Shown: positions 15,700 to 23,480 of the stretch, in pieces | Layout of the letters: every line of letters starts with the position of its first letter | Position numbering within the stretch: the stretch's first letter is position 1 | Assembly (NCBI GenBank): GCA_036496425.1 | Contig: DASXLG010000015.1 | Coordinates: 1-39,185 of the forward strand | Source of the DNA: Terriglobia bacterium | Lineage (GTDB): Bacteria; Acidobacteriota; Terriglobia; 20CM-2-55-15 | Direction of reading: 5' to 3' | DNA length: 39,185 nt | Made by a program: the position numbers and the translations under genes | Notes under the pieces: generated by a model | Database searches by the model: none | The model's input: only the letters and a program-made list of their open reading frames with translations | Told to the model about the DNA's origin: nothing

Positions 15700-16063
15700 C
15701 CACCAAATGGATTTTCGCGGCGCGAACATCCGTTTCATCTCCACCAAATGGATTTTCGCGGCACGAACATCCGTTTCGTCGCCACCAAACGGATTTTCAC
15801 GGCGCGAACATCCGTTTCATCTCCACCAAACGGATTTTCACGGCACGAACATCCGTTTCATCTCCGCCAAACGGATTTTCGCGGCGCGAACATCCGTTTC
15901 GTCGCCACCAAACGGATTTTCATGGCGCGAACATCCGTTTCGTCGCCACCAAACGGATTTTCACGGCGCGAACATCCGTTTCGTCGCCACCAAACGGATT
16001 TTCGCGGCGCGAACATCCGTTTCATCTCCACCAAACGGATTTTCACAGCGCGGACATCCGTTT
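15700..16063. repeat. tandem array of nine 41-bp units, each with a nested palindrome
   Basis: Units start at 15709, 15750, 15791, 15832, 15873, 15914, 15955, 15996 and 16037 (the last is 27 nt long), preceded by a 9-nt partial unit. Each unit pairs AAACGGAT with ATCCGTTT around an inner TTCGCG-G-CGCGAA palindrome, giving a 31-nt near-perfect inverted repeat joined by a 10-nt linker. The linker has two forms, CATCTCCACC and CGTCGCCACC, in order A B A A(variant) B B B A. There are no unique spacers, so it is not CRISPR. Forward frames are open only because the period is 41. Confidence 0.95.
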
Positions 16064-16187
16064 GGCGCTGACCTCCGGCGCTACTCCATTGATATGAAGG
16101 ATTTTACGATCTTCGGCGGGTGATGTATTTCTGATTTCTGCGACATTATTATATGCATTCGTTAGATAAACTGTGTAAGGTCCACCT

Positions 16188-16979
16188 ATGAATCTCCTAT
16201 TTTGGATTGCCGCCTTGCTGATCATGCAGCAGAGCCCTGCGTCGCAGGCGCCTCCCAAGACGGTGACGCCGCAATCGTATCCGCGTGAAGCCGTGCTGAC
16301 CGGCCAGGCACGGTTTGTGGAGGGATGTTCGTTCTGTCACGGCCAGGACGCGGCTGGAAGCGATACCGGCCCGGATCTGACGCGCTCCATTCTCGTTGCC
16401 CAGGATCTGAAGGGCGACAAAATCATCCCGGTCGTCCGCCAGGGTCGCGTGGATAAGGGCATGCCGGCATTCGATTTGTCCGACGCGGATCTGAATGCGA
16501 TCGTCGCCTATATTCATGACCAGAAAACCAAGGCGGAATCCGAGGGTGGAGGACGCCGTTCCGTCGATGTCACCGATATCGCAACAGGAAATGCCGAAGC
16601 AGGTGCGCGCTATTTCAACGGCGCAGGAAAGTGTTCAACCTGCCATTCGCCCACCGGCGATCTTGCCGGCATCGGAGCCCGGTACCGCGGACTTCCGTTG
16701 CTCCAGCGCATGCTTTATCCCCAAGGTTCAAGGCCCGCTCCGGCTCCGGCAAAGGTGACGGTGACGCTCGCTTCGGGGGAAGTCGTCACAGGCACACTGG
16801 CTTCCCGCGATGAATTTACGCTTTCAATAAAGGATGCATCGGGAGCCGCGCGTTCGTGGCCCGTGGGTGACGTGAAATTCAGCATCGATGATCCGCTGGC
16901 CGCCCATTTCGATCAACTCGGCAAATATTCCGACGAGGACATGCACAACGTTTATGCGTATCTTCAAACTCTGCGCTAG
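16188..16979 (+). CDS. secreted dihaem cytochrome c
   Basis: A 263-residue exported electron carrier. Residues 1-20 form a signal peptide. The first cytochrome domain has CSFCH (47-51) and a downstream GMPAF methionine (Met92). The second has CSTCH (149-153) in a shorter domain. After it comes a roughly 70-residue beta-rich module (VTLASGEVVTGTLASRDEF, then LSIKDASGAARSWPV) often fused to such cytochromes. The ATG is preceded by AAGGT. Its 3' end overlaps the quinoprotein start by 26 nt, so it very likely accepts electrons from that enzyme. It begins about 125 bp after the tandem array, which may therefore lie in its upstream region. Confidence 0.92.
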   Translation: MNLLFWIAALLIMQQSPASQAPPKTVTPQSYPREAVLTGQARFVEGCSFCHGQDAAGSDTGPDLTRSILVAQDLKGDKIIPVVRQGRVDKGMPAFDLSDADLNAIVAYIHDQKTKAESEGGGRRSVDVTDIATGNAEAGARYFNGAGKCSTCHSPTGDLAGIGARYRGLPLLQRMLYPQGSRPAPAPAKVTVTLASGEVVTGTLASRDEFTLSIKDASGAARSWPVGDVKFSIDDPLAAHFDQLGKYSDEDMHNVYAYLQTLR

Positions 16980-18474
16980 CGCCGTTGCGCTTTCGTGCCT
17001 TTGTATCGGCTTGCTCGCACAGGGGCCGCCAACTGACAGCTGGCCGACCTACCACGGAGACTACACGGGCAGGCGCCATAGCGCGCTGAGCGGAATCACT
17101 CCGGAAAATGTCGGCGGACTCACAAAGGTGTGGACGTTTCAGACCGGCCAGAATCAGCAGATTAAGGCAACGCCGATACTGGTCCATGGCGTGATCTACA
17201 TCAGCCTACCGGACAACCTGTGGGCCGTCGACGCGCACAACGGGAAACAGCTCTGGCACTACACGGCGCCCGAGAATAACGCGTTCCATATCGGCCACCG
17301 CGGCGTGGCTATATATAAGGACACCGTCTACCTTACAACTCCGGATGCGCACCTGATTGCTCTGAACACCGCCGACGGCAAAGTCCGCTGGAATGTCGTC
17401 ATTGCGGATTCAAAGCGGGGTTACTGGTCGACGAATGCGCCGTTGATCGTCGGGAATCATGTGATGGTCGGGGTGTCCGGCGACTTCGACAATGTCCCCG
17501 GCCAGCTGAAATCCATCGACGCGGATACCGGCAAGACGCAGTGGATTTTCTACAGCACGCCGCCCCCGGGTCTGTCCGATCCTCCAAGCGGTGGAGCGAC
17601 CGGCGGACAGATGTGGATGACGGGAACATACGATCCCGAATTGAACCTCGTATTTGTCGGCACGGGAAACCCGACACCTGTCCTGAACGGAACTGTCCGG
17701 CCGGGCGATAATCCGTGGACCTGCAGCATCGTCGCGATCCATCCGGATACCGGCAAGCTCGCGTGGGGATTTCAGGCTTCGCCCCACGATACGCATGACT
17801 GGGATGCCGCCGAAGTCCCCGTGCTCGTCGACGGCGATTTCAATGGCGCGCCTCGAAAAATGCTGATGCAGGCCTCCCGCAATGGCTATTTCTTCGTTCT
17901 CGATCGGACCACTGGGAAAAACCTGGTCACAGCCCCATTCGCGGCGGTGAACTGGGCGAAAGGCATCGACAAAGACGGACGACCGATTCCCGATCCGGAG
18001 AAGGAACCCGCCCGCGACGGCCGACTGGTGGCTCCGAATGAGAACGGCGCGACAAACTATCGTTCGCCGAGCTTCGATCCACAGAGCGGCCTGTTCCTGG
18101 TGAGCGCTCAAGACAGCTATGGCATCTATTTCTTCAAGCCGGAGCACGGCGAATACGGCTGGGCCGGAGCGGACTACAACCTGGCGGGAAAGGCATTTCT
18201 GCGGGCCATCGACTATCAAACTGGCAAGATACAGTGGAGCCATCCGCTCGGCGACGGTCCCGCCGCGGCTGGTGTTTTGACGACGGATACAGGGATCGCC
18301 TTCACGGGCGATGTGCCGGGAAACGCGATCGCGGTTCGAACCTCTGACGGCACGACGCTCTGGCACGCCTCGATTGGTAGAATGGGAAACGCCCCGATAA
18401 CCTATATGCTCGACGGCAAGCAGATTATGCTCTTTGGAGGCGGCAGTTCGCTGCACGCCTTTGCCCTCCCCTAG
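16954..18474 (+). CDS. PQQ-binding quinoprotein (alcohol/sugar dehydrogenase-like beta-propeller)
   Basis: A 506-residue periplasmic enzyme with a signal peptide (1-23, MRIFKLCASAVALSCLCIGL). Repeated tryptophan-docking blades such as AVDAHNGKQLWHY, AIHPDTGKLAWGF and AIDYQTGKIQWSH show the eight-bladed propeller of PQQ dehydrogenases. GTGNPTP (Asn239) and HDTHDWDAAE (278-287) match the calcium and catalytic-aspartate regions of methanol/ethanol dehydrogenases. The adjacent-cysteine disulfide typical of alcohol dehydrogenases is not seen. The start at 16954 is inside the cytochrome gene; an upstream in-frame ATG has no signal sequence after it. Electrons would go to the adjacent dihaem cytochrome. 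The substrate is unknown. Confidence 0.88.
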   Translation: MRIFKLCASAVALSCLCIGLLAQGPPTDSWPTYHGDYTGRRHSALSGITPENVGGLTKVWTFQTGQNQQIKATPILVHGVIYISLPDNLWAVDAHNGKQLWHYTAPENNAFHIGHRGVAIYKDTVYLTTPDAHLIALNTADGKVRWNVVIADSKRGYWSTNAPLIVGNHVMVGVSGDFDNVPGQLKSIDADTGKTQWIFYSTPPPGLSDPPSGGATGGQMWMTGTYDPELNLVFVGTGNPTPVLNGTVRPGDNPWTCSIVAIHPDTGKLAWGFQASPHDTHDWDAAEVPVLVDGDFNGAPRKMLMQASRNGYFFVLDRTTGKNLVTAPFAAVNWAKGIDKDGRPIPDPEKEPARDGRLVAPNENGATNYRSPSFDPQSGLFLVSAQDSYGIYFFKPEHGEYGWAGADYNLAGKAFLRAIDYQTGKIQWSHPLGDGPAAAGVLTTDTGIAFTGDVPGNAIAVRTSDGTTLWHASIGRMGNAPITYMLDGKQIMLFGGGSSLHAFALP

Positions 18475-18484
18475 AGGAGAAGCC

Positions 18485-19438
18485 ATGAGAAAAGCCCTGA
18501 AGATTATCCTGATGCTGCTGGTCGGCGCCGCCGTGTTCGCCGCGATCCTCTTGCGCTCCGCCACTCCGATTCGCGTCATGATTCTTGACGGTGAGAGCGG
18601 CGGGCCCTATCACCAGTGGCAGATCGTCACGCCGGTGCTGAAGAAGGAGCTCGAGGAGACGGGGCTCTTTCAGGTCGACGTCGACACGGCCCCGCCCGCC
18701 GGCGGGAATTTCGCCGCCTTCCATCCGGACTTTGAAAAGTACCAGGTCATCGTATGGAATTACGATGTGCCGGATGATCGATGGCCCGTGGACCTCAAAG
18801 CATCCTTCGAGAAATACGTGGCGGCGGGCGGTGGATTCGTCAGCGTTCACGCCGCCGACAATGCGTTTCCAGGTTGGACGGCATTCAATGAAATGATCGG
18901 CGTGGGCGGATGGCGCAATCGCGCGGATAAGGCGGGACCGTTTTGGTATTTCAAAGACGGCAAGCTGGTTTCCGATCCGGGTTCCGGGCCGGCGGGAAGT
19001 CACGGACGGCGCACGCCGTTTCAGATGACGGTCCGCACCAATCATCCGATCACGACCGGACTTCCGAAAGCCTGGATGCATCAGGGTGACGAGTTGTACG
19101 CCAGGCTGCGTGGCCCCGGCAAAAACATGACGGTTCTCGCAACCGCATATTCCGATCCCGCCAATTCAGGCACAGGCCATGACGAGCCGATGCTGATGGT
19201 GCTGAATTACGGAAAGGGCCGCGTCTTCCACACGACCCTCGGGCATGATGTCAACGCGCTGAGTTCGGTGGATTTCGTTGTCACGTTTCAGCGGGGGACG
19301 GAATGGGCCGCTACCGGGAGCGTTACGCTGAAAGTGCCGGCCGATTTTCCAACAGCGAATGTCGTCAGTTACCGCGCGGATATTGCAGCGATGGATCCGC
19401 GGTACAAGAATGGACTGGATCCGCTGGATGCAAGATAG
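18485..19438 (+). CDS. ThuA-like domain protein, membrane-anchored
   Basis: A 317-residue protein with an N-terminal hydrophobic anchor or signal (about 5-25, KALKIILMLLVGAAVFAAIL). The following domain has the ThuA (glutamine-amidotransferase-like) features: VMILDGESGGPYHQW, FEKYVAAGGGFVSVHAADNAF, NHPITTGLP, HQGDELYARL and GKGRVFHTTLGHD. The family is named after a trehalose-utilisation gene, but its enzymatic role is unresolved. In acidobacteria and planctomycetes it often sits with c-type cytochromes and sugar enzymes. GAGGAG lies 5 nt before the ATG and the gap to the quinoprotein is 10 bp, so it is in the same operon. Confidence 0.88.
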   Translation: MRKALKIILMLLVGAAVFAAILLRSATPIRVMILDGESGGPYHQWQIVTPVLKKELEETGLFQVDVDTAPPAGGNFAAFHPDFEKYQVIVWNYDVPDDRWPVDLKASFEKYVAAGGGFVSVHAADNAFPGWTAFNEMIGVGGWRNRADKAGPFWYFKDGKLVSDPGSGPAGSHGRRTPFQMTVRTNHPITTGLPKAWMHQGDELYARLRGPGKNMTVLATAYSDPANSGTGHDEPMLMVLNYGKGRVFHTTLGHDVNALSSVDFVVTFQRGTEWAATGSVTLKVPADFPTANVVSYRADIAAMDPRYKNGLDPLDAR

Positions 19439-19464
19439 AGGATTTGCGAGGGAAGTCGAATCGA

Positions 19465-19664
19465 GCGACATTCCCCGCCTTTCAAAGGCGGGGTGGCTGC
19501 GCCATTCATAAAATGTCTCCGTTCCTTAGCGGCGCAGACGGGGCGGTTAGCAATTTCCAACAAGATAAGGTGCGCTTCGCGGTTCGTAACGAACCACCCC
19601 GTCCTCGCGTTCTAACTGTTTGATCGCTCGGCCACCCATCCTTGAAAACGGAGGGGAATGTCGC
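19465..19664. mobile_element. 200-bp MITE-like element with imperfect terminal inverted repeats
   Basis: The left end (19465-19497) begins GCGACATTCCCC and ends GGGTGGC. The right end (19631-19664) is its imperfect reverse complement, beginning GCCACCC and ending GGGGAATGTCGC. The left end also carries a 21-nt palindrome of 10-bp arms (19473-19493). Inside are a second inverted pair (GACGGGGCGGTT at 19537 and AACCACCCCGTC at 19592) and a perfect GGTTCGT-A-ACGAACC palindrome (19581-19595). No gene and no clear target-site duplication are visible. Confidence 0.55.
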
Positions 19665-19682
19665 TTTCAATTAAACTTAAAC

Positions 19683-20840
19683 CTACACCTTCACCCAGCG
19701 GCTTTCTTTCGAGCTCTCGATAATCGCTTCCACGATCCGGTTGATCCGCGCTGCTTCTTCGAAACTCGCGAACAGCTGCGGCTGGCCGGACTCCGGGCGC
19801 TTTCCTGCGGCGATGAATCCGTAAATATCCCGCATCAGGTTACAGAACGCATCCGCCCAGGCTTCCTGATGCCCGCCGGGAAGGCGCGCATATCCCCGCA
19901 CTTCCTCGTCGATCAGCGACGGATCCTTCTGAAGCACTTCATTGGCTTTGTCCCGCCGGCCGATCCACAGCTCATTTTGATGTTCCTGGCGCCAGAGCAT
20001 CGAGGACTTCAAGCCGCAGACCTCCAGCACGAGGTCATTCTTGTGACCGGCGCAGACCTGGCCTGCGGTAAAGCACCCTTTGGCGCCATTATCGAAGCGG
20101 ACGAGTACCGATGCCAGATCCTCTACAGCGACATCCACCGTTTCCAGGTCCGCTGCACCGGCAGCAGTCTGAAAGGCCTCGCGCGAAACGCGCGGCTTCT
20201 TACGCTTAGGCATGACGGTCGTGATATCGCCAAGGACATGCGTAATACGAAGCCCCGTCATATGCTGTGCCAGATCGCACCAGTGCGAGCCGATGTCGCC
20301 TAATGCCGACGAGCCGCCGCCTTTATCCGGATCGAGCCGCCAGGAATAATCCGTGTCCTTGATCAGCCAGTCCTGCAGATAGTATCCGTGCAGAAAGGTG
20401 GGCCGCCCGATTTCGCCTTTGGCGATCGCATGCCGCGCCTGCTGGACGAGCGGATTGCCGCGATAGTTGAAGGTGACAGCGGTCACGACGTTCGCGCGCT
20501 TCGCCTGCTCCGCGAGTTGCGCGGCTTCGGCTGCTGTAGACGCAAGCGGCTTGTCGGAAACCACGTGCTTTCCTTTTGCAAGAGCCGCCGAGATCACTGG
20601 ATAGTGCAGATGATTCGGTGTCGCCACATGCACGACCTGCACAGCCGGATCGGCAATCAGCGCGTGATAGTCGCCGTATGCTTTACCGGCTCCGATCTGT
20701 TCGGCTTTCCGGCGCGCCGATTCTTCGTTGCTTGCCGCAACCGCCACGATATCCACAAATCCAAGACGCCTCAGGGCATCGACATGGTGCGGGCCAACGA
20801 ACCCTGCGCCAACGATTCCCATACCTACTCTTTGCTGCAT
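19683..20840 (-). CDS. Gfo/Idh/MocA family NAD(P)-dependent oxidoreductase
   Basis: A 385-residue oxidoreductase with a Rossmann motif GIVGAGFVGPHH at 8-19, the family motif VSDKPLASTAAEAAQLAE (EKP-type, here DKP) near 94, and GDIGSHWCDLAQHMTGL near 180, where Asp/His residues bind substrate. There is no twin-arginine signal, so it is probably cytoplasmic. It is the last gene of a minus-strand unit, 8 bp after the amidohydrolase stop, with GAGAG before the ATG. Such enzymes oxidise or epimerise sugars and inositols; the substrate is unknown. Sugar-linked neighbours in the window include ThuA and an isomerase-like protein. Confidence 0.92.
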   Translation of the reverse strand: MQQRVGMGIVGAGFVGPHHVDALRRLGFVDIVAVAASNEESARRKAEQIGAGKAYGDYHALIADPAVQVVHVATPNHLHYPVISAALAKGKHVVSDKPLASTAAEAAQLAEQAKRANVVTAVTFNYRGNPLVQQARHAIAKGEIGRPTFLHGYYLQDWLIKDTDYSWRLDPDKGGGSSALGDIGSHWCDLAQHMTGLRITHVLGDITTVMPKRKKPRVSREAFQTAAGAADLETVDVAVEDLASVLVRFDNGAKGCFTAGQVCAGHKNDLVLEVCGLKSSMLWRQEHQNELWIGRRDKANEVLQKDPSLIDEEVRGYARLPGGHQEAWADAFCNLMRDIYGFIAAGKRPESGQPQLFASFEEAARINRIVEAIIESSKESRWVKV

Positions 20841-20848
20841 ACGGTCTC

Positions 20849-22102
20849 TCAGTTCTTCTTTTCGAACACGACCTGACCGCCCTTGATTGTGGTGACGACA
20901 TGCAGCAACGCGTCGCTATCGCGCAGCGGATCGCCGTCGACAATCACGATGTCGGCGGCCTTGCCGGGTTCGAGGGTACCGATTTCGGCGCTGTGGAGCG
21001 TCGAGTTTGCGGCGTTCTTCGTGATGATCTTGACGATATCCTGCGGCGAAAACACAACCCGGAGAGCGCGAAGCTCGTCGGCGAGGGTTTCTTTCGGCGG
21101 CCATTGCGTGTCTGTGCCGTAGCCGTAGCTGACGATCCCCGCTTCCCAGAGCAGCCGCGCGTTGACCGGGCCCTGTCCCGCACTCGAAAGCGTGTCCCAC
21201 GGAAACGGTTCGCGGTCCCGGAACAGCGCCGTGCCTTTCGCGTCGAAGTGCGGCACGAACACGGCGAGCGTCGAGGTCATCGGGATCTTCGCCTCGACGA
21301 TCTTCCGGACTGCAGCAGGGTCGTCACCGAGGTTGCCGATGTGCGGCGTGTGCACCAGCACATCGGGCCGGGCTTCGATAGCGGCGAGCGTGTCACGCAC
21401 GCTCACGGCGTGAACGATCGTCGGCATGTTGCGCTTCTTGCCTTCGGAGACGATCAATTTCAGCGTGTCGACTTCAGGGCCGTTCTGAGTAATGTTGAGC
21501 ACGACCTTCAGATAGTCGTAGCCGGCCTGCTTCGCGCTATCGACGGCCTTGATCGTCGCGTCGTGCGGAATTGCGGGAGCGGCCGGCGGTAACGGGCCGC
21601 GGGCGGGATCGGTGCGGGCGGGATCGCCTTTGGGTGGCGGACCGGTCGGGCCGGCGACGGGCAGGAACGCGCCGACATAGAGCCGCGGGCCTTTCATCTG
21701 GCCCGCTTCAATCCTTTTGCGCGCCTCGACCGCCTGCGGCGGATCGATCGCGCACAACACGGTCGTGAATCCCGCGTCGAGAAACTCCTGGAATTGCGCC
21801 GCCGCCCGCTGTGCCAGCCATTGTGCGGGATCGCCCGTGACGATGTGCCGGTGCGCATCGATAAAACCCGGCATCACAGTCTTGCCGCCCGCGTTGATCG
21901 TGCGGCCGGCATTGGCCGGCACCATGGCTGAGACCGATACGATCTTGCCGTCGCGCACAACGATCGCGCCGCGATCGATCACCCGGCCGGTGCCATCGAG
22001 AATCCGCGCATTCGTGATCGTCAGATTTTGCGCATTTGCGCTGTACGCAGTGGCGAGCACCATCGCCGCGGCGATCCATCCCAGGTAAGCTCTTGATTTC
22101 AT
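20849..22102 (-). CDS. secreted metal-dependent amidohydrolase
   Basis: A 417-residue protein with a signal peptide (MKSRAYLGWIAAAMVLATAYSANA). The amidohydrolase fold is shown by the N-terminal composite strands (LTITNARILDGTGRVIDRGA), the metal-binding HxH in GFIDAHRHIVTG, a carboxylated-lysine candidate in YDYLKVVLN, a His in MPTIVHAVS, and the C-terminal GTLEPGKAADIVIVDGDPL. The start at 22102 is chosen because the preceding in-frame codons lie within the poly-G ribosome site. It is related to imidazolonepropionase-like and prolidase-type hydrolases; a proline-rich insertion lies around residues 155-185. It lies between the NfeD-type protease and the oxidoreductase gene. Confidence 0.88.
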   Translation of the reverse strand: MKSRAYLGWIAAAMVLATAYSANAQNLTITNARILDGTGRVIDRGAIVVRDGKIVSVSAMVPANAGRTINAGGKTVMPGFIDAHRHIVTGDPAQWLAQRAAAQFQEFLDAGFTTVLCAIDPPQAVEARKRIEAGQMKGPRLYVGAFLPVAGPTGPPPKGDPARTDPARGPLPPAAPAIPHDATIKAVDSAKQAGYDYLKVVLNITQNGPEVDTLKLIVSEGKKRNMPTIVHAVSVRDTLAAIEARPDVLVHTPHIGNLGDDPAAVRKIVEAKIPMTSTLAVFVPHFDAKGTALFRDREPFPWDTLSSAGQGPVNARLLWEAGIVSYGYGTDTQWPPKETLADELRALRVVFSPQDIVKIITKNAANSTLHSAEIGTLEPGKAADIVIVDGDPLRDSDALLHVVTTIKGGQVVFEKKN

Positions 22103-22154
22103 TTGCCCCCCAAAAGGCAATTAGTATACGACCGGCCGCCGCGGATTGAGCTTC

Positions 22155-23480
22155 CTACATCTGCTCCACTTCGACTTTCAGGCCTTCGACTTTGGTTACG
22201 CGGACGCGGGAGCCGGCAGGGATCGGCCGGCCGGAGGAGGCGTTCCAGTATTCGCCGTGAAGGAACACTTTGCCCTCGTTGTAAATGTCTGTTTTGGCAA
22301 CCCCGGATTCGCCGAGCATGCCTTCTTCGCCGGTGACAGACTTCCTTTTCGCGGACAGATAAACCAGCCGCACGAGAAATACCGTGATGAGTGCGATCGG
22401 TAAGGTCACGGCAAGGGCCGTCGAAAAACGGACGCGGAGTTGAGGAATCGGACCCTCCACCAGCATGACACCGCCCGCGATCATCGCGACGATGCCGCCG
22501 AGTGCCAGAATTCCATGGCTGGTGACGGTCGCTTCCATGACGAACAGGACAATAGCGAGCAGGATCAGCGCCGCGCCCGCCCAGTTCACGGGAAGCATGT
22601 TGAACGCGAACAGCGCGAGGATCAGGCTGATCGAGCCGAACACTCCCGGCAGAATGAATCCGGGATGCGTGACTTCAAGATAAATACCGAGCAGGCCCGC
22701 TAGAGCGAGAATCAGGGCCAGGTTGGGATCCAGCACGCGCGATAGAATTCTCTGGCGCGCGGTCATTTCGAAATTTTCGACCGTCGCGCCTTTCAGGTGC
22801 AGCGTCACGGTGCGGTCGTCGATCCGGCGGATCTCTTTGCCGTCGTAGCGATCGATGATCCCCGGCACGTCCGAGATAACGGCGTCGATGAGGTTGTCTT
22901 TCAGCGCTTCTTCCGCCGTGAACGACTGGCTTTCGGTCACGGCCAGTTCCGCCATTTGCGCATTGCGCCCGCGCTTCGTGGTGTAGCTGCGGATGTAGGC
23001 GGTGGCATCGCTGACGATCTTCTTATCCATCGTGCTTTCGATGTTCTGCCCCGTCGAGGACACCGGATGGGCCGCGCCCGTATTCGTACCGGGCGCCATC
23101 ACGGCAACGTCGCCGGCCAGCAGAATGAAAAATCCGGCGGATGCCGCGCGAGTGCCGTTGGGCCCGACCCAGGTGATTACCGGCACAGGTGACGAGAGGA
23201 TCATCTCGACGATGTCGCGCATCGAATCCATGAGGCCGCCCGGTGTGTTCAGCCGAAGGATGACGGCGCTGGCGCCGATGGTCTTCGCGTGATTGATGCC
23301 GTCCCGAATGTAGTCCGCGCTGACGGGATGGACGACGTCGTCGAGATTGATCTGGACGATGGTACGGGACGGAGGCGTCTCGCTGCCTTCAGCGGGGGAA
23401 ATCAGCCACAAAAGGCACAAAAGGAACACAAAGAAAACTACAGGTCCTTTTTGTGCCTTTTGTGGCAGATTTCCCCTCAT
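22155..23480 (-). CDS. NfeD/SppA-type membrane serine protease (long NfeD)
   Basis: A 441-residue membrane protein. The N-terminal ClpP/crotonase-like protease domain (about 40-230) has LRLNTPGGLMDSM and a catalytic Ser114 in TRAASAGFF, with Lys153 or 154 (MDKKIVSDA) at the expected spacing for a Ser-Lys dyad. Four to five transmembrane helices follow (about 245-385), then an NfeD OB-fold (about 390-440) ending VTKVEGLKVEVEQM. Relatives in archaea cleave stomatin, but no stomatin gene is next to it here. The ATG overlaps the upstream TPR stop (ATGA), which fixes the start. The signal-peptide codons lie inside an inverted repeat. Confidence 0.9.
   Translation of the reverse strand: MRGNLPQKAQKGPVVFFVFLLCLLWLISPAEGSETPPSRTIVQINLDDVVHPVSADYIRDGINHAKTIGASAVILRLNTPGGLMDSMRDIVEMILSSPVPVITWVGPNGTRAASAGFFILLAGDVAVMAPGTNTGAAHPVSSTGQNIESTMDKKIVSDATAYIRSYTTKRGRNAQMAELAVTESQSFTAEEALKDNLIDAVISDVPGIIDRYDGKEIRRIDDRTVTLHLKGATVENFEMTARQRILSRVLDPNLALILALAGLLGIYLEVTHPGFILPGVFGSISLILALFAFNMLPVNWAGAALILLAIVLFVMEATVTSHGILALGGIVAMIAGGVMLVEGPIPQLRVRFSTALAVTLPIALITVFLVRLVYLSAKRKSVTGEEGMLGESGVAKTDIYNEGKVFLHGEYWNASSGRPIPAGSRVRVTKVEGLKVEVEQM
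23405..23466. repeat. inverted repeat inside the 5' end of the NfeD-type gene
   Basis: GCCACAAAAGGCACAAAAGG (23405-23424, then A) is complementary to 23445-23466 apart from one extra T, with a 19-nt loop. It covers the codons for residues about 6-26, including the signal peptide. In mRNA it would form a strong hairpin just after the start codon. Confidence 0.85.

Noticed and set aside
15700-16063. CRISPR array
   Set aside because: Units are contiguous and nearly identical, linkers are 10 nt with only two types, there are no unique spacers and no cas genes nearby.
15614-16123. Long open frames in all three forward frames and one reverse frame over the tandem array
   Set aside because: A 41-bp period without stop codons opens every frame automatically; the peptides just repeat, with no start site, family or codon bias.
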